From Paenibacillus barcinonensis (lineage in GTDB: Bacteria > Bacillota > Bacilli > Paenibacillales > Paenibacillaceae), in NCBI RefSeq assembly GCF_003217495.1, contig NZ_QJSW01000019.1, positions 5,130 through 69,129 on the forward strand: DNA of 64,000 bases, read 5' to 3'. The notes under the pieces were generated by a model, which had not been told where the DNA came from, did no database searches, and saw only the letters and a program-made list of their open reading frames with translations. This document shows, in pieces, positions 35,531-43,729 of this stretch; position 1 is the stretch's first letter, and the number at the start of each line of letters is the position of its first letter. The position numbers were made by a program, and so were the translations under genes.

Positions 35531-36595
35531 ATGCATGTGGAAGTTCGTAATCTGAACAAACATTTTGGTGATTTTCATGCGGTAAAAGATGTCTCGTTCG
35601 ATATTGCCAAAGGCCATCTGATCGGTCTGCTTGGTCCCAGCGGAGGCGGGAAAACGTCGATTCTGCGGATGCTCGCAGGGCTTGAAAGCCCGGGCTCAGG
35701 AGAGATTCGTTTCCACGGAAAGGTCGTCAATCATCTGCCACCGCAGGAGCGGGGCATCGGATTTGTCTTTCAGAATTATGCGCTGTTCAAACATATGAGC
35801 GTATTTGATAATATTGCGTTTGGTCTCAAGGTGAAAAAAACACCCAAAGCCCAGATTCGTGATCGAGTAATGGAGCTCGTGGAGCTGACAGGGCTGAAAG
35901 GGTTCGAACAGCGTTACCCACATCAATTGTCGGGTGGACAGCGTCAGCGTGTAGCCTTTGCCAGAGCGCTTGCGCCAGAGCCGCAGCTGTTGCTGCTGGA
36001 TGAGCCGTTTGCCGCTATTGATGCGAAGATTCGTCAGGAGCTGCGTTCGTGGCTGCGGGAGCTGATTGAGCGTGTGGGCATTACATCTATCTTTGTTACG
36101 CATGATCAGGACGAAGCGATTGAAGTGGCAGACGAGATCATGATTATCAGCCAGGGAAGACTGGAGCAGAAGGGAACCCCTTGGGATATTTATAAAAACC
36201 CGCAAACGCCATTCGTGGCGACTTTTATTGGCGAGTCTACGGTGGTGGAGGATGCTTCCCAGCTAAAAGGCTTTGAGCATGCGGTTCAGGGCAGCAATAC
36301 ACGTGCATTGATTCGACCAGAGTACATCGAGATCGGGTTAAAGAATGAATTTACCATGTTATCGGCAACGGAAAAAGGCACCGTCAAGCATCTTCACTTC
36401 CGCGGCAGTGAGTGGATGGTGGAAGTTGAGGTGCGGGGCCACAAGCTGATTACGTATCGCTCGCTGGAGAAAACCACGCTGGAGATCGGGCAGACCATTC
36501 GTGTGCTTGTGCACCGTGCTTATTTGTTTAATGACTCGGAGAGCTGGATTGTGGAGAACCGACTCAAGGAAGATCCGATGCCGGTCATGATCTAG
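35531..36595 (+). CDS. cysA: Sulfate ABC transporter ATPase CysA
   Basis: 354 residues. Walker A GPSGGGKTS, signature LSGGQRQRVAFARAL, Walker B LLLLDEPFAAIDA and His switch VTHDQDEA are all present; the C-terminal 120 residues form a TOBE/regulatory domain, as in CysA and ModC. Starts two bases after cysW. Confidence 0.95.
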   Translation: MHVEVRNLNKHFGDFHAVKDVSFDIAKGHLIGLLGPSGGGKTSILRMLAGLESPGSGEIRFHGKVVNHLPPQERGIGFVFQNYALFKHMSVFDNIAFGLKVKKTPKAQIRDRVMELVELTGLKGFEQRYPHQLSGGQRQRVAFARALAPEPQLLLLDEPFAAIDAKIRQELRSWLRELIERVGITSIFVTHDQDEAIEVADEIMIISQGRLEQKGTPWDIYKNPQTPFVATFIGESTVVEDASQLKGFEHAVQGSNTRALIRPEYIEIGLKNEFTMLSATEKGTVKHLHFRGSEWMVEVEVRGHKLITYRSLEKTTLEIGQTIRVLVHRAYLFNDSESWIVENRLKEDPMPVMI

Positions 36596-36623
36596 AGCCC
36601 GTTATTGTAAGGGGAATATAGAA

Positions 36624-37712
36624 ATGAAAGAAGGAGCAGCTATGCAGACGAGCCAAAACAAAAAGAAATTCATCTCTCTATACGTCATTCTGATGCTTGT
36701 GCTCGTCTGTGTAACTGCCGGATGCAGCAAGCAGGAGGGGCAGGCGCAGTCATCTCCGGTCTCAGGTGGTAATTCATCTCATACGTTGGTAATTGGTGCA
36801 TATAGCGTAGCGAAGGATGCCGTGGGAGAGCTGCTACCGAAGTTTCAGGCGGAATGGAAGGCGAAGACGGGACAAACGATTAACTTTCAGGAGTCATATG
36901 AAGCTTCAGGAACACAGGCGCGAGCCATTGTTGGCGGGTTTGAGGCAGATGTTGCCCTGCTTGCGATGGAAAGCGACATTGATAAGCTGGTGAAGGCCAA
37001 GCTGGTCACAACGGATTGGAAGCAGACCCCGAATGCGGGCATGATTACCCGTTCAATTGTTGTTCTGGGTACAAGAGCAGGCAATCCCAAGGGCATCAAG
37101 GACTTTCAGGACTTGACCAAGCCTGGTGTGAAGGTGTTATACCCGAATCCGAAAACTTCCGGCGGTGCACAGTGGGATATCAACGCCATCTACGGTGCAG
37201 GACTGAAGCTGTCGGAGGAGAGGGAAGGCCAGAAGGACCCTGCTGCAGCGAAGGCGTTTCTGGAAGAAGTGCATCAGAATGTCGAATCGCTGGACAAGAG
37301 CGGCCGATCCTCCATGGCAGCCTTCGAATATGGTGTGGGCGATGTCATCGTGACGTACGAAAATGAACTGTTAGCCCGGATTGCAAAGGGAGTCAAGTAT
37401 GATATCGTGGTGCCGAAAAATACCATTCTGATCGAAAATCCCGCAGTAGTGGTGGATAAATACGCGGACAAACACGGTAATCGCGAGCTGGCAGAGGCGT
37501 TTATCGCTTATCTGCGGACGCCTGGAGCACAGCGGATTTTTGCGAAGCATGGCTTCCGCTCGGTAGACCCGGATGTATTCGCGGAGACGAAGGCCTCGTT
37601 CCCGACACCGGCAGGTCTGTTTGATATCAACTATTTGGGCGGATGGGATGAGGTGCGCAAGACACTCTATTCCAAACGTGGCGTATGGTATCAGGTGCTT
37701 GCAGGCTTGTAA
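36624..37712 (+). CDS. sbp: Sulfate-binding lipoprotein (Sbp)
   Basis: 362 residues from ATG 36624 (ATG 36642 with its own AAGGAG is an equally good start). A hydrophobic signal ends in the lipobox VTAGC. The mature part has the family motifs EASGTQARAI, DVALLAMESDIDKL, YPNPKTSGGAQWD and YENE. It captures sulfate on the outer face of the membrane for CysTWA. Placing the binding protein last in the operon is a known variant. Confidence 0.93.
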   Translation: MKEGAAMQTSQNKKKFISLYVILMLVLVCVTAGCSKQEGQAQSSPVSGGNSSHTLVIGAYSVAKDAVGELLPKFQAEWKAKTGQTINFQESYEASGTQARAIVGGFEADVALLAMESDIDKLVKAKLVTTDWKQTPNAGMITRSIVVLGTRAGNPKGIKDFQDLTKPGVKVLYPNPKTSGGAQWDINAIYGAGLKLSEEREGQKDPAAAKAFLEEVHQNVESLDKSGRSSMAAFEYGVGDVIVTYENELLARIAKGVKYDIVVPKNTILIENPAVVVDKYADKHGNRELAEAFIAYLRTPGAQRIFAKHGFRSVDPDVFAETKASFPTPAGLFDINYLGGWDEVRKTLYSKRGVWYQVLAGL

Positions 37713-37901
37713 CAGCGACTTTCCAGGTTATTCTGTCATCGGAGTGGACTGTGTAAAATCTTTAGTTACAGCTAATATCGGCATGTGAGCCTTCATTTCG
37801 CGTATGTGGAGATGGAGGTTTTTTTCTGCCAAAAGGTTATAATAGGGAGTATACTAATGCACAAGCTGGCATAATCGTAGTTGCAGAAAGGCGTGACAGG
37901 A

Positions 37902-38348
37902 ATGAGTACAGAGATCAAATTATCCCAAAGTACCGCGATTCGACTGGAGCAGGCCCGGGGAAAGGGCATGCCGGAAGCGGATATTCTCAAGGCAATTCAA
38001 GCCAAGGACGTGGCGGCATTTGATGCCGTGTCCGAGGAACATTATCGCTATGATACCTTTTTCTCTTATGCGGACGAGCACGGCGAGAAGCTGGAGGAAG
38101 CCCTTCTGAACGGGTATCGAATTACGTTTAATACTCGCGGTGGACTGGGCATCTGGCTGGAAAAGGCATTTAATCTGCAAGCAGATAAGGATTTCACGGT
38201 AGGTGAGGGCATCATCACAGGTTTGCAGTTGACTGCTGCCCAGGCAGAGGTGCTGGAGCAGCGCCTGGCATGGAACTGGGTCATTACCGATGCCAAGGAG
38301 ATTCCTGCGGGCCGTGAACTGACCTTGAAACTGCGTGCGCTGGTGTGA
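37902..38348 (+). CDS. Conserved protein of unknown function
   Basis: 148 residues from ATG 37902 with ACAGGA upstream. Helix-rich N-terminus (STAIRLEQARGKGMPEADILKAIQ) and a C-terminal region with GLGIWLEKAFNL; no signal peptide, membrane helix or catalytic motif that I recognise. It lies alone between sbp and the PhnP-like gene. Confidence 0.6.
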   Translation: MSTEIKLSQSTAIRLEQARGKGMPEADILKAIQAKDVAAFDAVSEEHYRYDTFFSYADEHGEKLEEALLNGYRITFNTRGGLGIWLEKAFNLQADKDFTVGEGIITGLQLTAAQAEVLEQRLAWNWVITDAKEIPAGRELTLKLRALV

Positions 38349-38399
38349 GCGAGCGCCTTCTTCATGATGTCTGACAAGGGGTTCCACAGGTCAGACGAC

Positions 38400-38449
38400 A
38401 GACTTTCCCGGACAGCGGTAATGAGCTGCAACGGGAGAGTCTTTTTTTT
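38400..38449 (+). terminator. Terminator after the unknown gene
   Basis: AGACTTTCCCG pairs with CGGGAGAGTCT around CAGC/GCTG, followed by eight T. Confidence 0.85.
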
Positions 38450-38573
38450 GCAAAAGCGGAGGTAGAGGATTACAATTTACATAGAATGTTTGAGATCAAG
38501 CGTAAGGGTCAAAGAACAAAAGAGTATAACATCTGAGCTGATCGGGCTTCAGGGAGCGAGAGGGGAATGCGGA

Positions 38574-39368
38574 ATGAATCAGCTCACATTTCTGGGCACA
38601 GGCGATGCTATGGGTGTTCCACGGGTGTATTGTGATTGTGAGGTATGTATGGAGGCCAGGCTAACGGGAGAGAATCGACGCAAGCGTTCATCGGTACTGA
38701 TCCACGAGGGCGGTCACGTTCGAGATAGGTATGAAGACAGAAGGTTTATGATTGACTGCGGACCCGACTGGCGTTCCCAGATGGAGGATCAGGGCATACG
38801 GATGGTGCACACCCTGCTCATTACACATGCGCATTTTGATCATATCGGCGGTTTGCCGGAATGGGCGGATGCGTGCCGCTGGCTGGGGGTGAAGGGCAAG
38901 CTGTATGCTCCGCGTGAGGTGATCGTCACGATTCAGGCGCAGTTTCCGTGGCTTGCTCGTCATATGGATTTTCTGGAGACGGATGACGGAATCGAAGTGG
39001 GTGGATGGAGCATTCGCTCCTGGAAGGTATGTCACGGGCACAATGGATACTCGTATGCTTACCGACTGGAACGTGAGGGGTATGCGTGGGCATACTGTTC
39101 GGACGCAATTGATCTGAAGAAGCAGGAGAAGGTATTGCTGTATGGACTCGACCTGCTGGTGCTGGGTACGAGCTTTGTGCATGAGCTGGCAGAATTTTCG
39201 ACGCGTTCGGTGTATGATATGCAGGAGGCGCAGGAGCTTTTGCGGGAGCTGCAGCCGAGGCAGACGTATTTTACACATATGTCTCATGATGTTGATGTAC
39301 GTCAGAATTACAGCCTGGATCAAGGTATAACGGTAGCTCTGACAGGCATGACGGTGAAGCTGGGTTAA
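38574..39368 (+). CDS. PhnP-like metallo-beta-lactamase-fold hydrolase
   Basis: 264 residues from ATG 38574 (GAGGGGAAT upstream); the frame is open from 38490. N-terminal GTGDAMGVPRVYCDCEVCMEA carries a CxCxxC motif as in PhnP, and THAHFDHIGGLPEW supplies the HxHxDH metal site. PhnP cleaves cyclic phosphodiesters after phosphonate degradation, but no phn genes are nearby, so the substrate is open. Confidence 0.85.
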   Translation: MNQLTFLGTGDAMGVPRVYCDCEVCMEARLTGENRRKRSSVLIHEGGHVRDRYEDRRFMIDCGPDWRSQMEDQGIRMVHTLLITHAHFDHIGGLPEWADACRWLGVKGKLYAPREVIVTIQAQFPWLARHMDFLETDDGIEVGGWSIRSWKVCHGHNGYSYAYRLEREGYAWAYCSDAIDLKKQEKVLLYGLDLLVLGTSFVHELAEFSTRSVYDMQEAQELLRELQPRQTYFTHMSHDVDVRQNYSLDQGITVALTGMTVKLG

Positions 39369-39515
39369 GTCTGAGATGAGCAGCATGGGATGAGCCAGAT
39401 TAGCATATGAAAAAAAATGAAGAAGAGCGTATCCTTCGTAGGGGCTTCTTCGTTTACATAGTGAAAGTCATCTAAATTAGTATCAATCAGGAACCAGCAA
39501 AGGGGGGCCCCCGAG

Positions 39516-40490
39516 ATGGCCTTTGTGAAGTCCGTAGATCGTCAGATCAACAGTATACAGCATGAATGGAACAATACTACGAGCAGTTACTACATGACAA
39601 ATGAATCAAACGAGCGTAATACAGATTATCCCACATACGGCATGGCTGTAGCTAATGCAGCTCAGGTCATGGGCAGAAACCAGGATATGGCGGGAGAGAA
39701 CCGGCCAGAATCAACCCTTCCACATGTATTGCCGGACCTGATGGGATCTTTATATGCGTATTGCCTTTCACTGACCAAATCGATGAACGAGGCAGAGGAT
39801 CTGATGCAGGAAACCTGTCTCAAGGCGTTATCGTCTGCTGCGGCTCATGCTGTAAAACGAACGGAGGCGTTCAATTGGGAGGCTTATCTGATTCGGATCG
39901 CACGGAATACGTGGATTGATGCAATCCGCAAGCAGGAGAAGCTACGATCCATAGTGGATGGTCTGAAACCTGTGATGTCAGCGTATGTGGAGGAAGAGCC
40001 ATGGGAAGAGCTGGAGTCGGCGGTAAGTGTTCTGATTCGGGAGCTTTCACCGTTGCAGCGAGTGATTTATATATTGCGTGAAATGATGGGATATACGGCG
40101 GCAGAGACTGCAGGTATGCTAAATACAACCGAAGGAGCTGTGAAGGCGGCTTTAAATCGAGCCCGTACGGCCTTGAGCAAGGTGAAGCAGCAGCTGGAGG
40201 AAGCCGGAACGGATGCCATATTTGAAATGAGTTCAGTGGGAGGAGCTGCTGATGCAGAACAGGAGCAGCTTCGAAGCTATCTATTGGCTTTCCGACAGGG
40301 GGATACGGCTCGTCTGATTGACCTGTGTCTGAATCGGATGTATGATCCGATGGCTGTGGCGGGTACGATTCTGCAGAGCACTTTGCCGTCTACATCAATG
40401 CAGCCAGTGATGGCGTATCATGAATATACTGCTTTGGATATGAATTCAATGTCTTATCGAGTCGGTTATACGATTCTCCTGGCTGCCTAA
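39516..40490 (+). CDS. Sigma-70-family (ECF-type) sigma factor with C-terminal extension
   Basis: 324 residues. Region 2 spans about 74-137 (SLYAYCLSLTKSMNEAEDLMQETCLKAL...ARNTWIDAIRKQ); region 4 about 167-220 (LSPLQRVIYILREMMGYTAAETAGMLNTTEGAVKAALNRAR). A 70-residue N-terminal extension and about 90 C-terminal residues with LRSYLLAFRQGDTARLIDL, which resembles the start of a SnoaL-like domain, are additional. No anti-sigma gene is adjacent. A clpP paralogue follows 22 bases later and is probably co-transcribed. AAAGGGGGG precedes the ATG. Confidence 0.85.
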   Translation: MAFVKSVDRQINSIQHEWNNTTSSYYMTNESNERNTDYPTYGMAVANAAQVMGRNQDMAGENRPESTLPHVLPDLMGSLYAYCLSLTKSMNEAEDLMQETCLKALSSAAAHAVKRTEAFNWEAYLIRIARNTWIDAIRKQEKLRSIVDGLKPVMSAYVEEEPWEELESAVSVLIRELSPLQRVIYILREMMGYTAAETAGMLNTTEGAVKAALNRARTALSKVKQQLEEAGTDAIFEMSSVGGAADAEQEQLRSYLLAFRQGDTARLIDLCLNRMYDPMAVAGTILQSTLPSTSMQPVMAYHEYTALDMNSMSYRVGYTILLAA

Positions 40491-40512
40491 TGATAAGGAG
40501 GCGACCCGGCAT

Positions 40513-41100
40513 ATGAATGTAGTACCTTATGTAGTGGAGCAGACCGCTCGTGGTGAGCGGAGTTACGATATTTATTCACGTTTGCTGAAAGACCGCATCA
40601 TTATGGTGTCGGGAGAGATTGAGGATCAGATGGCCAATGCCATTGTGGCCCAGCTGCTGTTTTTGAGTGCAGAGGACCCGGATAAGGATATTCAGATGTA
40701 CATTAACAGCCCTGGGGGCTCGGTGACAGCAGGGTTCTCGATCTATGATACGATGCAGTTTGTGAAGCCGGACATTTCAACGATCTGCACAGGCATGGCT
40801 GCCAGCTTCGGCACAATTCTGCTCGTGGGCGGCACCAAAGGAAAACGCATGGCGCTGCCCAACAGTGAGATCATGATTCATCAGCCACATGGCGGTACGC
40901 GCGGGCAGGCATCAGATATGCTCATTCATGCGAATCGCATTATTCAGCACCGCCAGCGTCTGAACCAGCTGCTGGCAGATCATACAGGCCAGCCACTGGA
41001 GCGGATTGAGAAAGATTCCGACCGTGACTATTTCCTTACAGCGGCGGAAGCGGTGGACTATGGTCTGGTGGATAAGGTAGTTACAGGTCCTGGCGCTTGA
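40513..41100 (+). CDS. clpP: ATP-dependent Clp protease proteolytic subunit (paralogue)
   Basis: 195 residues, the normal ClpP length. The catalytic triad is intact: Ser in TGMAASFGT, His in EIMIHQPHGG and Asp in KDSDRDYFL. The Ser motif is AASFGTIL instead of the usual AASMGAFL, so this is probably a second ClpP and not the housekeeping one. It sits 22 bases after the sigma factor gene with AAGGAGG near the start. A Clp ATPase is not encoded here. Confidence 0.92.
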   Translation: MNVVPYVVEQTARGERSYDIYSRLLKDRIIMVSGEIEDQMANAIVAQLLFLSAEDPDKDIQMYINSPGGSVTAGFSIYDTMQFVKPDISTICTGMAASFGTILLVGGTKGKRMALPNSEIMIHQPHGGTRGQASDMLIHANRIIQHRQRLNQLLADHTGQPLERIEKDSDRDYFLTAAEAVDYGLVDKVVTGPGA

Positions 41101-41245
41101 ATGTAAATGCACGCTAAGTGTAGGCTAGGTGTAGGCAAAAGTGAAGTTTGGTGTGAAAGTAAGTATTACGAATAAGTATGTGAAAGAATACGAGCAAAAA
41201 CCGGGCTGTCTCTAGCCAGTTTGTGTTTCAGGCGGCAAGCCTTGC

Positions 41246-41275
41246 AGGGATGACAGGAAACTGTCGTCCTTTTTT
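41246..41275 (+). terminator. Terminator after clpP
   Basis: AGGGATGACAG-GAAA-CTGTCGTCCTT (two wobble pairs) followed by a T run. Confidence 0.8.
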
Positions 41276-41304
41276 ATTTTGATGCAGCGCGTTGAATTGT
41301 AAAT

Positions 41305-41334
41305 TTGACTTAAACCAGGCATAGTGTATATATT
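41305..41334 (+). promoter_or_regulatory. Promoter of the YtrA-like operon
   Basis: TTGACT (41305-41310) and TATATT (41329-41334) with 18-base spacing; the -10 lies inside the operator palindrome. Confidence 0.75.
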
Positions 41335-41358
41335 ATATATATACACTATGCCTGGTTT
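41312..41358. promoter_or_regulatory. 47-bp perfect palindrome, YtrA-type operator
   Basis: Two perfect 22-base arms (41312-41333 and 41337-41358) flank TAT. Inside are AGTGTA (41323-41328) and TACACT (41342-41347) 13 bases apart, the inverted repeat reported for Bacillus subtilis YtrA. It overlaps the -10, consistent with autorepression by the gene at 41394. Confidence 0.88.
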
Positions 41359-41393
41359 GTTCGTAAGATGTAGATGTGATGAGGTGAAAACAC

Positions 41394-41768
41394 ATGAATA
41401 TTCGGATATCCAATGCATCAAGCGACCCTATTTATATTCAGATTTTATCCCAGATTCGGCAGAGCATTCTGAACGGAGAACTCGCAGCAGGGGATAGTCT
41501 GCCTTCCATTCGGCAGCTTGCTAAGGATTTGCAAGTCAGCGTCATTACAACGAAACGTGTGTACGAGGAGTTGGAAAAGGAGCAGCTGATTGATTCCGTA
41601 GTTGGTAAGGGGAGCTTTGTGTCCGGTGCAAATCAGGATTTTATCCGGGAGAGACGTATGAAACAATTGGAAAGCAAGATGCTTGAGGTTATTCAGGAAA
41701 GCAAGGCACTGGGCATGAGTTCGCAGGATTTGATTCATCATCTTACTTTGCTGTTAGAGGAGGAATAA
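41394..41768 (+). CDS. GntR-family (YtrA subfamily) repressor
   Basis: 124 residues, the short YtrA form: winged HTH (about 12-76; SLPSIRQLAKDLQVSVITTKRVYEELEKEQLI) followed by two helices, with no effector domain. It is expected to repress its own operon through the palindrome upstream. In B. subtilis such operons respond to cell-wall-active antibiotics; the signal here is unknown. Starts 5 bases before the ABC ATPase. Confidence 0.92.
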   Translation: MNIRISNASSDPIYIQILSQIRQSILNGELAAGDSLPSIRQLAKDLQVSVITTKRVYEELEKEQLIDSVVGKGSFVSGANQDFIRERRMKQLESKMLEVIQESKALGMSSQDLIHHLTLLLEEE

Positions 41769-41773
41769 ACACG

Positions 41774-42640
41774 ATGAACGCTATAGAATTCCGAAATGTG
41801 ACAAAAGCCTACCCATTATTTAAGGTGCACAACATATCTATGGATGTAAAGGAAGGATACATCACAGGACTCATCGGCCCAAACGGAGCTGGAAAAAGCA
41901 CCCTGATCAAAATGATTACAGGATTAATTCATCCCGATCAGGGAACATTGCGGACGTTGGGCAGTGAAATGCCAGAACAAGATGTAGCTGTCAAGCAGCG
42001 CTTGGGAATTGTATCCGATGAATGCTTTTATTACGAACATCTGACAATCCGAGAGATGGCCCGTATGATTGCTCCCTTTTACAGCTGCTGGGATCATGCT
42101 TTGTTCAACCGTTACCTGGAGCAGTTTGAACTGTCTCCCAAAAAGAAAATTCAGGATTTATCCAAAGGCATGAAGATCAAATTTTCCCTTGCGGTAGCTC
42201 TGTCACATGATGCCGATCTGCTTGTCATGGATGAACCAACATCGGGTCTTGATCCCGTTTTTCGGAGGGAGCTGCTTGATCTTCTGGCGGGAATGATTCA
42301 GGATGAGACGAAGTCTATCATTTTCTCGACACATATTACGACAGATCTAGAGCGCATTGCGGATTATATTGCGTTTGTTAACCAAGGCAAGATCATTTTT
42401 AATGAAGCCAAAGACGATGTACTTGAACGCTACACCATTGTCAAAGGAGACATGGAGCTCCTGGATGCCGATACCCGGAGACATTTCATTGGTATTAGAG
42501 AAACAAGTGTTGGTTTTGAAGCGTTGTCAGATAACAAAGCGGAAGCACAGGATCTGTTTGGCAACGAGGCGCTACTACACAGGCCCGCCTTGGAAGACCT
42601 CATTTATTTCACCGCAAAAGGGGGACGTCAGCATGTTTAA
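41774..42640 (+). CDS. ABC transporter ATP-binding protein
   Basis: 288 residues. Walker A GPNGAGKST, signature LSKGMKIKFSLAVAL, Walker B LLVMDEPTSGLDP and switch His in FSTHITTDL. The signature is the LSKGM type of export systems such as YtrB. Its stop overlaps the permease start by 8 bases. Confidence 0.92.
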   Translation: MNAIEFRNVTKAYPLFKVHNISMDVKEGYITGLIGPNGAGKSTLIKMITGLIHPDQGTLRTLGSEMPEQDVAVKQRLGIVSDECFYYEHLTIREMARMIAPFYSCWDHALFNRYLEQFELSPKKKIQDLSKGMKIKFSLAVALSHDADLLVMDEPTSGLDPVFRRELLDLLAGMIQDETKSIIFSTHITTDLERIADYIAFVNQGKIIFNEAKDDVLERYTIVKGDMELLDADTRRHFIGIRETSVGFEALSDNKAEAQDLFGNEALLHRPALEDLIYFTAKGGRQHV

Positions 42641-43259
42641 TCTGCTTCGCAAAGACTTTATCGTTCTGAAAAGCTCCTTGTGGACAATTGCACTGTATTT
42701 GGTGGTGTTCAGCTTCGCTTTTATTCCAAGCAGTGAAATGTCTATGTATTTTGTGGGTATTTACACCGCTTTTGGCTCGATTATGCTAGCGACGATGATC
42801 GATATTAAAAACAATAATCATAACTTTCTGGTGACTCTCCCAGTCAGCCGCAAACAGATCGTGAAAGCCAAGTACTTGTCCTCCATTCTGTATGCACTGT
42901 TTGGAGTGTTAACCTCTTACGGAATTCACAAGCTGGTTAAACTGAATTATCCTGAGTTGAACAAACCCCATTATTCATTATTGGATATTGTTATCTCGCT
43001 GGGCATCGTACTTGTGCTGGTGTCGATCTACATGCCACTTTTCTATGCACTTAGCAAAAAGGGGGCGGGCATCATCAATACTATATTTTTGATCTGTATG
43101 ATTATTCTGGCCCAGCCTGCTGCGTTTCTTCTCCATATGGCTGGTAAGAAAGGACTGGGTACAGCGCCAGTTATCTCAGCAGTTTCCGTGGCCATTATAG
43201 CGCTGTTTCTCATTTCGTATATCGTTACGATTCGTCTCTTCGAGAGAAAAGACCTGTAA
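42633..43259 (+). CDS. ABC-2 type permease
   Basis: 208 residues from ATG 42633, which overlaps the ATPase stop; the longer open frame from 42357 lies inside the ATPase gene. Six hydrophobic helices and the LVTLPVSRKQIVKAKYLSS loop typical of ABC-2 exporters. Exported substrate unknown. Confidence 0.85.
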   Translation: MFNLLRKDFIVLKSSLWTIALYLVVFSFAFIPSSEMSMYFVGIYTAFGSIMLATMIDIKNNNHNFLVTLPVSRKQIVKAKYLSSILYALFGVLTSYGIHKLVKLNYPELNKPHYSLLDIVISLGIVLVLVSIYMPLFYALSKKGAGIINTIFLICMIILAQPAAFLLHMAGKKGLGTAPVISAVSVAIIALFLISYIVTIRLFERKDL

Positions 43260-43314
43260 GCCTGTTGATTTATGGACGCACTCATCAACATCTCTATATG
43301 CCCTTCCGGTGGTC

Positions 43315-43523
43315 GCTATCGCTAACGATCTCAGAAAAGCTTATTTATTGCATTTCAGGGTGTTTTAAAATGTAACGATCTCCAGTAACGCTATTTCATA
43401 TAATCTATGCGATTTACGGCCATTTCCCATCAAAAATGCTAGATTAGCGTCCACTGAGATCGTTACATTTTTTCAGTAGTGAAAAACGCTTGAATAAGGC
43501 TTCTGGTGATCGTTAGCGTTAGC
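43315..43523. repeat. Nested palindromic intergenic element
   Basis: Outer arms 43315-43345 and 43493-43523 are imperfect inverted repeats of about 31 bp; inner arms 43367-43393 and 43445-43471 repeat AAAATGTAACGATCTC inverted. The motif TAACGATC occurs in all four arms. No ORF. It looks like a REP/MITE-type element. Confidence 0.8.
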
Positions 43524-43633
43524 ATATCAACAAAGGCAGCGGTGAGCCAGTTTCATCCTAGGCACAGAAATGTCTAATGGAATCTTTGGCAGGTCCCAAA
43601 CTGTAGTTATACGCTCAATCTTTCCACGTTCTG

Positions 43634-43665
43634 AAGTTCCCAAGTTCCCAAGTTCCCAAGTTCCA
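43634..43665. repeat. 8-bp tandem repeat, four units
   Basis: AAGTTCCC three times, then AAGTTCCA. Located in non-coding DNA before the MocR gene end. Confidence 0.85.
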
Positions 43666-43729
43666 CACTCCCATGTCCTTTCCTTTATCCAGTGCGAGGT
43701 TAATCCTCCCTGTCCTCTACTGATTCGTT

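Noticed and set aside
37790..37824. Terminator after sbp (CCTTCAT/ATGGAGG then seven T)
   Set aside because: The stem is short with a wobble pair and a large loop; too weak to list as a feature although it may function.
39400..39470. Hairpin GAAGAAG/CTTCTTC as a terminator of the PhnP-like gene
   Set aside because: The stem is not followed by a T tract on the plus strand, so I did not list it.
42357..42632. Upstream extension of the ABC-2 permease
   Set aside because: This part lies in another frame within the ATPase gene; ATG 42633 is the conserved start with overlap.
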